Origin: RGIG4608 sp045637205
GTDB lineage: Bacteria; Bacillota; Clostridia; Oscillospirales; CAG-272
Assembly (NCBI GenBank): GCA_045637205.1
Contig: JAZTYY010000004.1
Location: forward strand, 1-39,485
Direction of reading: 5' to 3'
DNA: 39,485 nt
The notes below the pieces were generated by a model. That model ran no database searches and was not told the DNA's origin. It saw nothing but the letters and a program-made list of their open reading frames with translations. The position numbers and the translations under genes are program-made. This document shows positions 25,725 through 35,029 of the stretch, piece by piece (the stretch's first letter is position 1; each line of letters starts with the position of its first letter).

Positions 25725-25776
25725 TAATAAATTAAAAAAATTATAAAAAACTATGGTAATTATTTTCATTTTGTAG

Positions 25777-25782
25777 TATAAT
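25777..25782 (+). promoter_or_regulatory. Candidate -10 element of secA
   Basis: A perfect TATAAT 30 nt before the secA ATG. No good -35 is seen at 17 nt (TGGTAA at best), so the promoter may depend on an activator or the real one may differ. Confidence 0.5.
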
Positions 25783-25812
25783 AAGATGATATTTTGATTT
25801 TCGGAGGAACAA

Positions 25813-28560
25813 ATGGGACTTTTTGATAAATTGTTTGGAACCTATAGCGAAAGAGAACTTAAAAAAATAGATAAATTGGTTTCTGAAGTTGAGTCATTAG
25901 CTGATAAATATAAAAAAATGACTGATGCTGAACTTTCAGGCATGACACCCATATTTAAAAATAGACTTGCAAAAGGTGAAACGCTTGACGATATTTTGCC
26001 AGATGCATTTGCTGCGATTAGAGAGGCTGCTGACCGTGTTCTTGGCAAGCGTCCTTTCCGTGTCCAAATTATTGGTGGTATTATTCTTCATCAGGGAAGA
26101 ATTGCTGAAATGAAAACCGGTGAAGGTAAAACTCTTGTTGCAACTATGCCTGCATACCTCAATGCTCTTACTGGTGAAGGCGTTCATATCGTAACCGTTA
26201 ACGATTATCTTGCTTGCCGTGACAGCGAGGAGATGGGAAGAGTTTATGGCTTTATGGGACTTAAAACAGGTATTGTAGTTCATGGACAAAGCCCTGAGCA
26301 AAAACAAGAAGCATATAATGCTGATATTACCTACGGAACAAATAATGAATTTGGATTTGACTATCTTCGTGACAACATGGTTGTTTATAAGAGCAATCTT
26401 GTACAAAGAGGACATGCATTTGCCATTGTTGACGAGGTTGACTCCATTTTGATAGATGAGGCAAGAACACCTCTTATTATTTCAGGTGCAGGGGATCCTT
26501 CTACCGATCTCTATAGCAAGGCCGATGCTGTTGTTAGAAAGTTCAAAAAGCTTGTTGTTAAAGAAATTGACGCTAAGGAAGATAACGATGATGTAGATGC
26601 GGACTATATCGTTGATGAAAAAGCAAAGAATGCTGTTCTTACCCCTTCAGGTACAAAAAAGGTAGAAAACTTCTTTGGTATTGAAAACCTTAGTGATCCT
26701 GAGAATAATGAAATTGCGCATCATATTAACCAAGCTATTCGTGCATACGGTACAATGAAGCGCGATGTTGATTATGTAGTAAACGAAAATGGTGTTATGA
26801 TAGTTGACGCGTTTACAGGTCGACTTATGCCCGGCAGAAGATATTCAAACGGTCTTCACCAAGCTATTGAAGCTAAAGAAAGAGTGCAAATTCAAAAAGA
26901 GAACCAAACACTTGCTACTATCACCTTCCAAAACTACTTTAGAATGTACAAAAAGCTTTCCGGTATGACAGGTACTGCTCTTACCGAGGATGCTGAATTT
27001 AGAGAAATATATACGCTTGACGTTGTTGAAATTCCAACAAATAAGCCAATGGTTAGAAAAGACCATAATGATGTTCTTTATAAAACAATTAACGGAAAAT
27101 ATAAGGCAATTGTAAATAAAGTAAAGGAATGTCATGAAAAAGGGCAGCCAGTGCTTGTTGGTACAGTTTCTATTGATAAGTCTGAGGCCCTTTCTCGTCT
27201 TTTGGATAGAGAGGGAATAAAGCACACTGTTCTTAACGCAAAGCTTCATGAAAAGGAAGCTGAAATTGTTGCGCAGGCGGGTAAGCTTGGCGCTGTAACT
27301 ATTTCAACTAACATGGCAGGTCGTGGTACTGACATTATGCTTGGTGGTAACTCTGAGTTTATGGCTAAGAACGAAATGCGTAAGCTTGGATTTACTGAAG
27401 AGCTTATCTCGGTATCGATGGGAACTGCAGTGGTTGATGACGAGGAAATAATGAATGCCCGCAGAACATTTGCGGAGCTCAATATGAAATATAAAAAGGA
27501 AATTGAGCCTGAAGCACAAAAGGTTAGAGAAGCGGGTGGCCTTTATATTCTTGGTTCTGAAAGACACGAGTCTAGAACAATTGATAACCAGCTTCGTGGA
27601 CGTTCCGGTCGTCAGGGTGACCCTGGTGAATCTTGCTTCTTCCTCTCTCTTGAGGACGATCTTATGCGTCTTTTCGGTGGTGAACGCATGAATCTTGTGG
27701 CAAGTTCTCTTGGCATGAGTGACGATGACGTGATTGATCAAAAGATGTTCTCAAGTGTTATTGAAAGCTCACAAAAGAAGGTTGAAGATCTCAACTTTAA
27801 ACGTCGTAAGAACGTTCTTGCTTACGATGACGTTATGAATAAGCAAAGAGAGCTTATTTATAAGCAAAGACAGGATGTTCTTAACGGAATGGATATTTCG
27901 GAAAAAATCAAGAATATGATTTCTGACACCATCGAGCAAAAGGTAATGGAATTCTACGATGCCGATGAGAAAATGCTTGACGTTAAGAATATGGATTCAT
28001 ATTTCCTTCCTCTTTTGAGAGAGAACTATCCCATTACAAAAATAAAAGCTGTAGCTACTGAAGGCAAGAAGGTAAGTGAAGGTGACGTTAACGGTCTTGT
28101 TGAACTTCTTTGCGAGCAGGCTGATAAGGTTTATTGTGAAAAGGAAGATATGTTTGGCACTGAAAATATGCGTGAAATAGAGCGCGCAGTTCTTCTTAGA
28201 AACGTTGATAGAAAATGGATGGACCATATCGATGCTATGGACGACCTTAAGGGTAGCGTAGGTCTTCAGGGCTATGCTCAAAGAGACCCTGTTAACGAAT
28301 ATCGTTTCCGTGGTGCTGATATGTTTGACGAATTGGTTAATGACATTCGTGAAAATACTGCGAGAATGATGCTTTGTCTTACTAAGAAGGCTCCCGATAC
28401 ACAGCGTGTACAAATAGCAAATCCCATTATGGAATCTGCTTCTGGCGAGATTGCTAAAAAGTTAATTACAGTAACTAAATCCGCAAAGGTAGGAAGAAAT
28501 GATCCTTGTCCTTGTGGAAGTGGTAAAAAATATAAGAATTGCTGTGGAGCAAATAGATAA
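25813..28560 (+). CDS. secA: Preprotein translocase ATPase SecA
   Basis: 915 residues. SecA drives unfolded secretory proteins through SecYEG. GEGKT at residues 103-107 is Walker A; VDEVDSILIDEARTPLIISG is the DEAD-type Walker B region. The preprotein-binding part, STNMAGRGTDI, RGRSGRQGDPG and the helical scaffold (RKWMDHIDAMDDLKG) follow. The C-terminal zinc site has Cys899, Cys901, Cys910 and Cys911 in CPCGSGKKYKNCC, the form that also contacts SecB or membranes. CGGAGGAAC gives a strong ribosome binding site. Length and completeness fit the housekeeping SecA rather than SecA2. It is monocistronic with its own terminator. Confidence 0.97.
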   Translation: MGLFDKLFGTYSERELKKIDKLVSEVESLADKYKKMTDAELSGMTPIFKNRLAKGETLDDILPDAFAAIREAADRVLGKRPFRVQIIGGIILHQGRIAEMKTGEGKTLVATMPAYLNALTGEGVHIVTVNDYLACRDSEEMGRVYGFMGLKTGIVVHGQSPEQKQEAYNADITYGTNNEFGFDYLRDNMVVYKSNLVQRGHAFAIVDEVDSILIDEARTPLIISGAGDPSTDLYSKADAVVRKFKKLVVKEIDAKEDNDDVDADYIVDEKAKNAVLTPSGTKKVENFFGIENLSDPENNEIAHHINQAIRAYGTMKRDVDYVVNENGVMIVDAFTGRLMPGRRYSNGLHQAIEAKERVQIQKENQTLATITFQNYFRMYKKLSGMTGTALTEDAEFREIYTLDVVEIPTNKPMVRKDHNDVLYKTINGKYKAIVNKVKECHEKGQPVLVGTVSIDKSEALSRLLDREGIKHTVLNAKLHEKEAEIVAQAGKLGAVTISTNMAGRGTDIMLGGNSEFMAKNEMRKLGFTEELISVSMGTAVVDDEEIMNARRTFAELNMKYKKEIEPEAQKVREAGGLYILGSERHESRTIDNQLRGRSGRQGDPGESCFFLSLEDDLMRLFGGERMNLVASSLGMSDDDVIDQKMFSSVIESSQKKVEDLNFKRRKNVLAYDDVMNKQRELIYKQRQDVLNGMDISEKIKNMISDTIEQKVMEFYDADEKMLDVKNMDSYFLPLLRENYPITKIKAVATEGKKVSEGDVNGLVELLCEQADKVYCEKEDMFGTENMREIERAVLLRNVDRKWMDHIDAMDDLKGSVGLQGYAQRDPVNEYRFRGADMFDELVNDIRENTARMMLCLTKKAPDTQRVQIANPIMESASGEIAKKLITVTKSAKVGRNDPCPCGSGKKYKNCCGANR

Positions 28561-28561
28561 C

Positions 28562-28589
28562 AAAAAGCGGTGGGAATTCCACCGCTTTT
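28562..28589. terminator. Bidirectional terminator between secA and the LRR gene
   Basis: The stem AAAAGCGGTGG/CCACCGCTTTT with a 5-nt loop has T tails on both strands, immediately between the two convergent stop codons. Confidence 0.92.
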
Positions 28590-28590
28590 A

Positions 28591-29595
28591 TTATTTTTCT
28601 ATATTGCCGTTAGTACAATGTACTGTGTAGCTTGAAATTCCAAGGTCCCATTCACGGTCCTTTTCTATAGCATTCCATTCTTCAGTTGTTCCATTGAAAT
28701 AAATATCGGTTAATTTAGTGCAATATTGGAAGATTCTCATTTCAAATTTTTCAATAGAATTTTCCATATACACTGTTTCCAAATTTGAACAATATTCGAA
28801 TGCATTATCCTCAAGTGTTGTTAAAGAATTGGGAAGGGAAACGGACTTGAGTGCAAAGCATCTTGAGAATGCTCGTTTTTCAATGGTTGTAACACCATTT
28901 CCCAAATGTAATACTTCAAGCTTTGAGCATTGATAAAATGCCTTTTCTTCAATTACTTCAATTGTGTCTGGAAAAACTATGCTAGTGATATTTTCATATT
29001 CGAAAGCATATCTATCAATAACTTTGATTGAATAATTGTTGAAGGTTGCAGGAACTACGATATTTGTATCCGAACAGCTTCCTTTAGATATGATTGTTTC
29101 ATTTTCAATTTCAAGCCCAACTGAGGGTTCAAGCTCCTCGGAGTTTAATATAATACCGCAATAAATACAAGGATATTGCTTTTGTCCGTCTCTTATTATC
29201 CAATCACCCTCAGTGTGTGTAAGTGGAGCAATTGACTTTTTCTCTTTAAGATTGCATGATGAACAAGTGCGTTCTTCTAAGCCTTCAATTCCACATTTAG
29301 CTTCTTTAGAAATAGACCATTCACCAAATATATGCTCTAATTCAGCAAAAAGAATTTGATCTTTAGCGCCACATTCACACGTCCTTGATTTTATACCTTT
29401 TTCAGCACAGGTTGAATCTTTTTCAGTAACCCACTCACTCCATATATGGTCATGTTTTTCGGTGGGCTGCGTTGGTTGTGTAGTTGTGCCTTGATTTGAA
29501 TTATTATTAGAATTAGGAAGGCATATTATTAATACTATTGCACCGATTAATATAACGGCTACAATTAATACCCCCATTAATATTTTCTTTTTCAT
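28591..29595 (-). CDS. Signal-anchored surface protein with Cys-rich repeats and BspA-type leucine-rich repeats
   Basis: 334 residues with GGGGAGA before the ATG. Residues 5-26 are a strong hydrophobic anchor after MKKK. The cysteine at the end of that segment is preceded by Ile-Ile, so it is not a proper lipobox. A Thr/Pro/Gln linker follows. Then come two to three Cys-rich repeats of the form H-x-W-x-x-W...TC...G...RTCxCG (about residues 48-155), with a last CIYC pair. Residues about 180-310 are LRR_5/BspA-type repeats (IDRYAFEYENITSIVFPDTI and similar). The protein should face outside. BspA-type repeats are often used for host or matrix binding, but the function here is unknown. Confidence 0.85.
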   Translation of the reverse strand: MKKKILMGVLIVAVILIGAIVLIICLPNSNNNSNQGTTTQPTQPTEKHDHIWSEWVTEKDSTCAEKGIKSRTCECGAKDQILFAELEHIFGEWSISKEAKCGIEGLEERTCSSCNLKEKKSIAPLTHTEGDWIIRDGQKQYPCIYCGIILNSEELEPSVGLEIENETIISKGSCSDTNIVVPATFNNYSIKVIDRYAFEYENITSIVFPDTIEVIEEKAFYQCSKLEVLHLGNGVTTIEKRAFSRCFALKSVSLPNSLTTLEDNAFEYCSNLETVYMENSIEKFEMRIFQYCTKLTDIYFNGTTEEWNAIEKDREWDLGISSYTVHCTNGNIEK

Positions 29596-29627
29596 GGCTA
29601 AATCTCCCCAAAATACATATCATATAT

Positions 29628-29656
29628 ATAATATCATAATTTGTAGATTTTTGCAA
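29628..29656 (-). promoter_or_regulatory. Candidate promoter of the LRR surface protein gene
   Basis: On the minus strand TTGCAA, 17 nt, TATTAT with an extended -10 TGA, just downstream of the ATP synthase terminator. The start point is about 25-30 nt before the ATG. Confidence 0.6.
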
Positions 29657-29660
29657 TAAA

Positions 29661-29690
29661 AAAGGCAGAAAAGTTTTCTTATCTGCCTTT
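29661..29690 (-). terminator. Terminator of the ATP synthase operon
   Basis: On the minus strand AAAGGCAGA...TCTGCCTTT is followed by TTTTT, 7 nt after the atpC stop. Confidence 0.9.
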
Positions 29691-29696
29691 TGTTTT

Positions 29697-30098
29697 TTAT
29701 TTTAATTTTGCAACGTTAATTCTTGATATCGCTCTATCTAATTTGCGACGAGCAATTTCAATTGCTTTATTATCCTTTGAAGAGGAGAGAATATCTTTTG
29801 CCCTTGCTTTAGCTACTTGAGCTCTTTCAACGTCTATATCCTCAGCAAATTCAAACGTAGTGGCAATTAATTTGACTTTTCCTTGGGTAACAGTAACGAA
29901 ACCTCCTGAAACTGAAGCAAATCTATCATTGCCTGCAATTTTAATTCGTGCTCTACCGATACCTAAGATTGTTATATAATCTACATGTCCTGCAAGAAAT
30001 TCAACGTCGCCATCGACTGCATGCACGAGCAAGCTTTCTACCATTCCTTCGAAAGCAAGTCCATCAGGAGTCAATATTTCAAGATGAAATTCTTTCAT
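29697..30098 (-). CDS. atpC: F1Fo ATP synthase epsilon subunit
   Basis: 133 residues from the ATG at 30098, placed by AGGTGA; a GTG 9 nt upstream overlaps that site. Residues 1-85 form the beta-sandwich domain (FHLEILTPDGLAFEG, VDGDVEFLAGHVDYI, SGGFVTV). The last 45 residues form the two-helix C-terminal domain that can inhibit ATP hydrolysis. It is the last gene of the operon, 14 nt after atpD. Confidence 0.95.
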   Translation of the reverse strand: MKEFHLEILTPDGLAFEGMVESLLVHAVDGDVEFLAGHVDYITILGIGRARIKIAGNDRFASVSGGFVTVTQGKVKLIATTFEFAEDIDVERAQVAKARAKDILSSSKDNKAIEIARRKLDRAISRINVAKLK

Positions 30099-30112
30099 AT
30101 AAATCACCTATA

Positions 30113-31510
30113 TTACTGTGCGAGAGATTTTGCTTTTTCAACTGCTTCGTCAATTGTACCAACGAACAAGAAGGCACTTTCAGGAAGGTTGTCGTGTTTA
30201 CCATCAAGGATTTCGCGGAAGCCACGGATAGTTTCCTTAATGGGTACATATTTACCTTGCATACCTGTGAACTGTTCAGCAACAGAGAAGGGCTGAGAAA
30301 GAAATCTTTGAATCTTTCTTGCACGGTTTACAACAAGCTTGTCTTCTTCAGAAAGCTCTTCCATACCCATAATTGCAATGATATCCTGAAGTTCCTTGTA
30401 TCTTTGAAGCATCTTCTGAACTTCACGTGCTACCTCATAGTGCTCGATGCCCACAACCTCAGGGGAGAGGATTCTTGAAGTGGATTCAAGGGGATCAACC
30501 GCGGGATAAATACCGAGAGATGCGATGCTACGGGAAAGAACCGTTGTTGCATCAAGGTGCGCAAACGTTGTTGCAGGAGCAGGGTCAGTCAAGTCATCCG
30601 CAGGAACGTATACCGCTTGTACGGATGTGATAGAACCACGCTTTGTAGACGTAATTCTTTCCTGAAGTGCGCCCATTTCAGTTGCAAGTGTGGGCTGGTA
30701 ACCAACGGCTGATGGCATTCTACCAAGAAGCGCAGAAACCTCAGAGCCAGCCTGTGTAAATCTGTAAATATTATCGATAAAGAGAAGAACGTCCTGACCT
30801 TCCTGATCACGGAAATATTCAGCCATTGTAAGTCCTGAAAGACCTACTCTCATTCTTGCTCCCGGAGGTTCGTTCATCTGACCGTACACAAGTGCGGTTT
30901 TAGAAAGAACGCCTGACTCCTTCATTTCATTGTAGAGGTCGTTACCCTCTCTTGTACGCTCACCAACGCCTGTGAATACGGAAATACCACCGTGTTCCTT
31001 AGCAACGTTGTTAATAAGCTCCATAATAAGTACTGTTTTTCCAACTCCAGCACCACCAAAAAGACCGATTTTACCACCCTTGGTATAGGGAGCAATAAGG
31101 TCAACAACCTTGATACCTGTTTCAAGAATCTCAGTTGCACTTTCTTGGTCTGCATAAGAAGGAGGATCTCTGTGAATACACCACTTTTCGGTGTTTTCAG
31201 GGGCGGGAAGATTGTCGATGGGCTCACCAAGAAGATTGAAAATTCTTCCAAGTGTTTCCTTACCTACAGGAACAGTAATACCTGTACCTGTGTATACAGC
31301 TTCCATACCTCTTGACATACCGTCAGTTGAAGACATAGCAATACATCTTACTACGTCATCACCAAGCTGGCTTGCCACTTCACAGACTATTGTTTTTCCC
31401 TCGTGCTCAATTTCAATAGCACCGAGAAGATCGGGGAGTTCTCCATTTTCGAACCTAATGTCAAGGACAGGTCCGATAATCTGTATTACCTTGCCGATGT
31501 TCTTTTTCAT
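30113..31510 (-). CDS. atpD: F1Fo ATP synthase beta subunit
   Basis: 465 residues, the catalytic F1 subunit. Walker A GGAGVGKT lies at residues 152-159, followed by GVGERTREGNDLY with the catalytic Glu, LLFIDNIYRFTQAG, the bindng loop region ALLGRMPSAVGYQPTL, and EELSEEDKL, the DELSEED-type element that couples to gamma. All catalytic residues that I can check are in place. AAAGGAA precedes the ATG. It lies 34 nt after atpG. Confidence 0.97.
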   Translation of the reverse strand: MKKNIGKVIQIIGPVLDIRFENGELPDLLGAIEIEHEGKTIVCEVASQLGDDVVRCIAMSSTDGMSRGMEAVYTGTGITVPVGKETLGRIFNLLGEPIDNLPAPENTEKWCIHRDPPSYADQESATEILETGIKVVDLIAPYTKGGKIGLFGGAGVGKTVLIMELINNVAKEHGGISVFTGVGERTREGNDLYNEMKESGVLSKTALVYGQMNEPPGARMRVGLSGLTMAEYFRDQEGQDVLLFIDNIYRFTQAGSEVSALLGRMPSAVGYQPTLATEMGALQERITSTKRGSITSVQAVYVPADDLTDPAPATTFAHLDATTVLSRSIASLGIYPAVDPLESTSRILSPEVVGIEHYEVAREVQKMLQRYKELQDIIAIMGMEELSEEDKLVVNRARKIQRFLSQPFSVAEQFTGMQGKYVPIKETIRGFREILDGKHDNLPESAFLFVGTIDEAVEKAKSLAQ

Positions 31511-31544
31511 CTGCTTAATTTCCTTTCAAACTGTGTGCGCTAAA

Positions 31545-32384
31545 TTAAAGTGCTTCAGCGCCTGACACGATTTCTGTAATTTCTTGGGTTATAGCTGCCT
31601 GACGAACTCTATTATAGTGAAGCATAAGAGTTCCGATAATTTCCTCGGCATTTTTGTTAGCGGAGTTCATAGCCATACGTCTTGCACCGGATTCAGATGC
31701 CAGGCTTTCGCAAAGGGCAGAGTATAGAATTCCACCAACGTATTGGGGGACGATAGCATCAAGCATTACGTCGGGATTGCAATCCGTTTCAAAATCAAAG
31801 GGCTTGGAAGATTCATTTCTTTGTAATGGCAAAAGATTTTCATAAACTGGTCTTTGTGTCATCATGGAAACAAATTCTGTAAATACCAAAATAACCTCAC
31901 CGTACTCACCATTGGCAAATCCGTTAGTTACAACCTTGCCTAAAGAGAGAATTGAGCCAACGCCTTGATCTGCCGCCTCGGCAAAAGAATCTGTAAGAAT
32001 CTCGTAGTTTCTATGCTTTGCATATTCAACTGCTTTTTTACCGATGGGAAGCCAAATTGCTTCTTTGTCAGCGCTTAATTTTTCAACTAATCTAAAAACA
32101 TTAGAATTATATCCGCCAGCGAGACCGCGGTCACCCGCAAGGACAATAAATAGCGTTTTGTTGCTATTGTTTTTAGTGAACCATGGGGGCTCAGTCTCAG
32201 AGGATGACAAAGATATAATATCGTCAATGGCACTACCTAAAACCTGATAGAAGGGTCGTGTACGTTCAACAGTTTCTTTTGCACGGCGAAGCTTTGACGT
32301 TGCAACAAGTTCCATAGCTTTGGTTATTTGCATAGTACCTTCGACACTTTTTATGCGGGCTTTTATGTCATTCATTCCTGCCAT
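31545..32384 (-). CDS. atpG: F1Fo ATP synthase gamma subunit
   Basis: 279 residues from the ATG at 32384 (N-terminus MAGMNDIKARIKSVEGT), with GGAAG 8 nt upstream; a GTG three codons earlier overlaps that spacing. The long N-terminal helix (TKAMELVATSKLRRA), the central GDRGLAGGYN region and the C-terminal helix (ARRMAMNSANKNAEEIIG, then QAAITQEITEIVSGAEAL) form the rotor shaft turning inside the alpha-beta hexamer. Length is normal. Confidence 0.96.
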   Translation of the reverse strand: MAGMNDIKARIKSVEGTMQITKAMELVATSKLRRAKETVERTRPFYQVLGSAIDDIISLSSSETEPPWFTKNNSNKTLFIVLAGDRGLAGGYNSNVFRLVEKLSADKEAIWLPIGKKAVEYAKHRNYEILTDSFAEAADQGVGSILSLGKVVTNGFANGEYGEVILVFTEFVSMMTQRPVYENLLPLQRNESSKPFDFETDCNPDVMLDAIVPQYVGGILYSALCESLASESGARRMAMNSANKNAEEIIGTLMLHYNRVRQAAITQEITEIVSGAEAL

Positions 32385-32409
32385 GCTATACACTTCCTTT
32401 CATAGATAA

Positions 32410-33918
32410 TTACTTAATAAAATTTTCCTTTACGCAAAGGATAGCTTCTTTGAGTTGCTCAGCTGATTCAGGAGACAACTCACCTGTTTCTCTAATGGAT
32501 GCAAGAAGTTCACCCTTAACTGCAGTGAGATATTCAAACAATTCTTCTTCAAAACGATGAATATCAGTAACAGCAATTTCACGAAGCATGTTATTAACTA
32601 CAGCGTAGATAATTGCAACCTGAAGCTCAACTGCGATGGGGGAGTTTCTATTTTGCTTAAGAACTTCAACAATTCTAGCACCTTGTTCAAGTCTTGCTTT
32701 GGTATCGGCATCAAGGTCTGAGCCAAATTGAGCAAAGCCCTGAAGCTCACGGTACTGTGAGTAGAGAAGCTTAAGAGTACCTGAAACCTTCTTCATTGCC
32801 TTAATCTGCGCATTACCACCAACACGGGATACGGAGATACCGGGGTTAACCGCGGGTCTTACACCGGAGTGGAAAAGCTCGGATTCAAGGAAAATCTGAC
32901 CATCAGTGATTGAAATAACGTTTGTTGGGATATAGGCTGAAACGTCACCAGCCTGAGTTTCAATAATTGGAAGAGCAGTAAGAGAACCGCCACCGTATTC
33001 GGGAGCAAGTCTTGCAGCACTTTCAAGAAGTCTTGAGTGAAGATAGAAAACGTCACCAGGATATGCTTCACGTCCGGGAGGTCTTCTAATAAGAAGGGAA
33101 AGAGCACGGTATGCAACTGCGTGTTTAGAAAGATCATCATAAATGATCAAAACGTCGCGGCCCTTATCCATAAAGTATTCACCCATTGCGCATCCAGCGT
33201 AAGGAGCAATATACTGAAGGGGAGCAGGGTCACTTGCATTAGCGGATACAACGAGTGTGTAATGCATAGCGCCTGCACGGTAAAGCGTATCAACCACAGT
33301 TGTGACAGTTGACTGCTTTTGACCGATAGCAACGTAAATACAAATTACGTCCTTACCCTTTTGGTTAATTATAGTGTCGGTAGCAATAACAGTTTTACCT
33401 GTTTGTCTGTCACCGATAATAAGTTCTCTCTGGCCTCTGCCGATGGGAATCATAGAGTCAATTGCCTTAATACCCGTCTGCAAGGGAACAGAAACTGATT
33501 TTCTTTCAATAATGCCGTAGGCACGTCTTTCAATAGGACTAAATTCAGTGATATCAATGGGGCCTTTTCCGTCGATTGGCTGGCCGAGGGCATTAACTAC
33601 TCGTCCAACGAGCTTTTCGCCAACGGGGACTGAAACAACTCGTCCGGTTCGTTTAACGATACTACCTTCTTTGATACCAACGTCATTACCAAGAAGAACA
33701 CAGCTAACGAAAGTTTCTTCAAGGTTAAGTGCCATGCCGAAAGAGCCGTTTGAAAATTCAAGCAACTCATTAGCCTTACACTTATCAAGTCCGTGAACTT
33801 TTGAAATACCGTCACCAACAGATATTACATAGCCGATTTCGTCCTGTTCAGTTTTGCTTTCGTAGTGACGAATCTGCTCTTTTATGATTTTTGAAATATC
33901 ATCTATTCTTGACTGCAT
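32410..33918 (-). CDS. atpA: F1Fo ATP synthase alpha subunit
   Basis: 502 residues, the non-catalytic nucleotide-binding F1 subunit. The N-terminal beta barrel (GDGISKVHGLDKCKANE), Walker A GDRQTGKT near residue 170, GQKQSTV, IIYDDLSKHAVAYR and RRPPGREAYPGDVFYLHSRL with the arginine-finger region (SVTDGQIFLE-type) are all present. GGTGA precedes the ATG. It lies between atpH (15 nt) and atpG. Confidence 0.97.
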   Translation of the reverse strand: MQSRIDDISKIIKEQIRHYESKTEQDEIGYVISVGDGISKVHGLDKCKANELLEFSNGSFGMALNLEETFVSCVLLGNDVGIKEGSIVKRTGRVVSVPVGEKLVGRVVNALGQPIDGKGPIDITEFSPIERRAYGIIERKSVSVPLQTGIKAIDSMIPIGRGQRELIIGDRQTGKTVIATDTIINQKGKDVICIYVAIGQKQSTVTTVVDTLYRAGAMHYTLVVSANASDPAPLQYIAPYAGCAMGEYFMDKGRDVLIIYDDLSKHAVAYRALSLLIRRPPGREAYPGDVFYLHSRLLESAARLAPEYGGGSLTALPIIETQAGDVSAYIPTNVISITDGQIFLESELFHSGVRPAVNPGISVSRVGGNAQIKAMKKVSGTLKLLYSQYRELQGFAQFGSDLDADTKARLEQGARIVEVLKQNRNSPIAVELQVAIIYAVVNNMLREIAVTDIHRFEEELFEYLTAVKGELLASIRETGELSPESAEQLKEAILCVKENFIK

Positions 33919-33933
33919 TTTTTCACCAACTTT

Positions 33934-34479
33934 TTAAATTACTAAATCTTTAAGGCTCTTTTCAAAGTTATCAAGCTTTGTTTTGATAGAGCCATCTACT
34001 TGGATTCCAAGATATCGGAGCTTCATACCACCGAGTATTGAGGAATCAATGGTGTTTGTAACTACTATTTGTTTTCCAGTTACTTTTTCAAGTTTAATTT
34101 TGAGTTTGTTTATCTGATTATCACTTAAGGGAATAGCAGAAATTGCTTCAACGCGCTCAATACCAAAGTGCTCATCATAAGCTAAGATATATGCTTCACG
34201 AATCTTGTGAATAAGATATACGAGTCTGCGCTCGGTAAGGATCTTAACCATATTGACAAGGTTTTTATTAAGCGATCCAAAAGCTGTGTCGACAAGCTTC
34301 ACTCTTTCTTCACGAGAAAGAGAAGGTGTGTCAAGCAGCTTAAGATAATCTGAATTTTGCTCCATAACTACACAAAGAGCATCAAAATCGCTTTTTACTA
34401 TTTCGATTTCGTCAAGCTCTTTGGCAAGCATAAAGAGAGCGTCACCATAATTTTTAGCATTGTTGTCAATGTAACTCAT
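33934..34479 (-). CDS. atpH: F1Fo ATP synthase delta subunit
   Basis: 181 residues from the ATG at 34479, with GGTGA 5 nt before it; a longer reading from a TTG would overlap atpF and lacks a site. It has the all-helical N-terminal domain (NNAKNYGDALFMLAKE) and the C-terminal signature region that ends with ILGGMKLRYLGIQVDGSIKTKL. It forms the top of the peripheral stalk linking alpha to the b subunits. Its start lies 1 nt after the atpF stop, so translation is coupled. Confidence 0.94.
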   Translation of the reverse strand: MSYIDNNAKNYGDALFMLAKELDEIEIVKSDFDALCVVMEQNSDYLKLLDTPSLSREERVKLVDTAFGSLNKNLVNMVKILTERRLVYLIHKIREAYILAYDEHFGIERVEAISAIPLSDNQINKLKIKLEKVTGKQIVVTNTIDSSILGGMKLRYLGIQVDGSIKTKLDNFEKSLKDLVI

Positions 34480-34480
34480 A

Positions 34481-35005
34481 TTATTCACCAACGCTATCAA
34501 TGAAAGAATCTATGAATTCTGAATGTTCTTTTTCAGAAACCTCACGACCAATAACTGCACCAGCAATTTCAATGGCCATGCCGGAAACTTCATTTTTAAC
34601 TTCACTAAGAGCATGCTTCTTTTCAAGCTCAATCTGCTCTTGAGCGCGTTCATAAATTCTTGACGCCTCATCCTGTGCATCACGAATGATTTCTTCTTCT
34701 TTAAGTTGGGCACGACGGTGAGCGGTTTTAAGAATTTCTTCGCTTTCTTCGTTTGCCTTGTTCAACTTTTCTTCGTAAGAAACCTTCATTTCAACTGCTT
34801 GCTTTTCAGCATTTGCAGCATTTTCATACATATCATCAACTTCTTTTTGCCTTGAAGTAATCATATTCTCCATAGGCTTGAAAAGCTTCTTTTTTAAGAA
34901 CAAATACAAAATAAGTAGATTACACCATGCAAAAATCATTGTCCAAACATTAACGCCGACAAATGATTCAAAAGCATTTCCAGCTTCTACTAATACTATT
35001 TCCAT
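34481..35005 (-). CDS. atpF: F1Fo ATP synthase b subunit
   Basis: 174 residues. One N-terminal transmembrane helix (about residues 17-36, VNVWTMIFAWCNLLILYLFL) is followed by the KLFKPM elbow. The rest is a long charged, Ala/Glu-rich coiled coil that forms the stator stalk. GGAGAA precedes the ATG. Gene order and length are standard, with no second b or b-prime gene. Confidence 0.95.
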   Translation of the reverse strand: MEIVLVEAGNAFESFVGVNVWTMIFAWCNLLILYLFLKKKLFKPMENMITSRQKEVDDMYENAANAEKQAVEMKVSYEEKLNKANEESEEILKTAHRRAQLKEEEIIRDAQDEASRIYERAQEQIELEKKHALSEVKNEVSGMAIEIAGAVIGREVSEKEHSEFIDSFIDSVGE

Positions 35006-35029
35006 TGTGTTCTCCTTAAAAATAAGATA

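Noticed and set aside
25936..28413. Several long reverse-strand open frames opposite secA
   Set aside because: They follow from the codon pattern of secA, have no ribosome binding sites and show no recognisable protein features.
28591..29595. Lipoprotein signal in the LRR surface protein
   Set aside because: The cysteine after the hydrophobic stretch is preceded by Ile-Ile, not by the small residue that a lipobox requires; a signal anchor is more likely.
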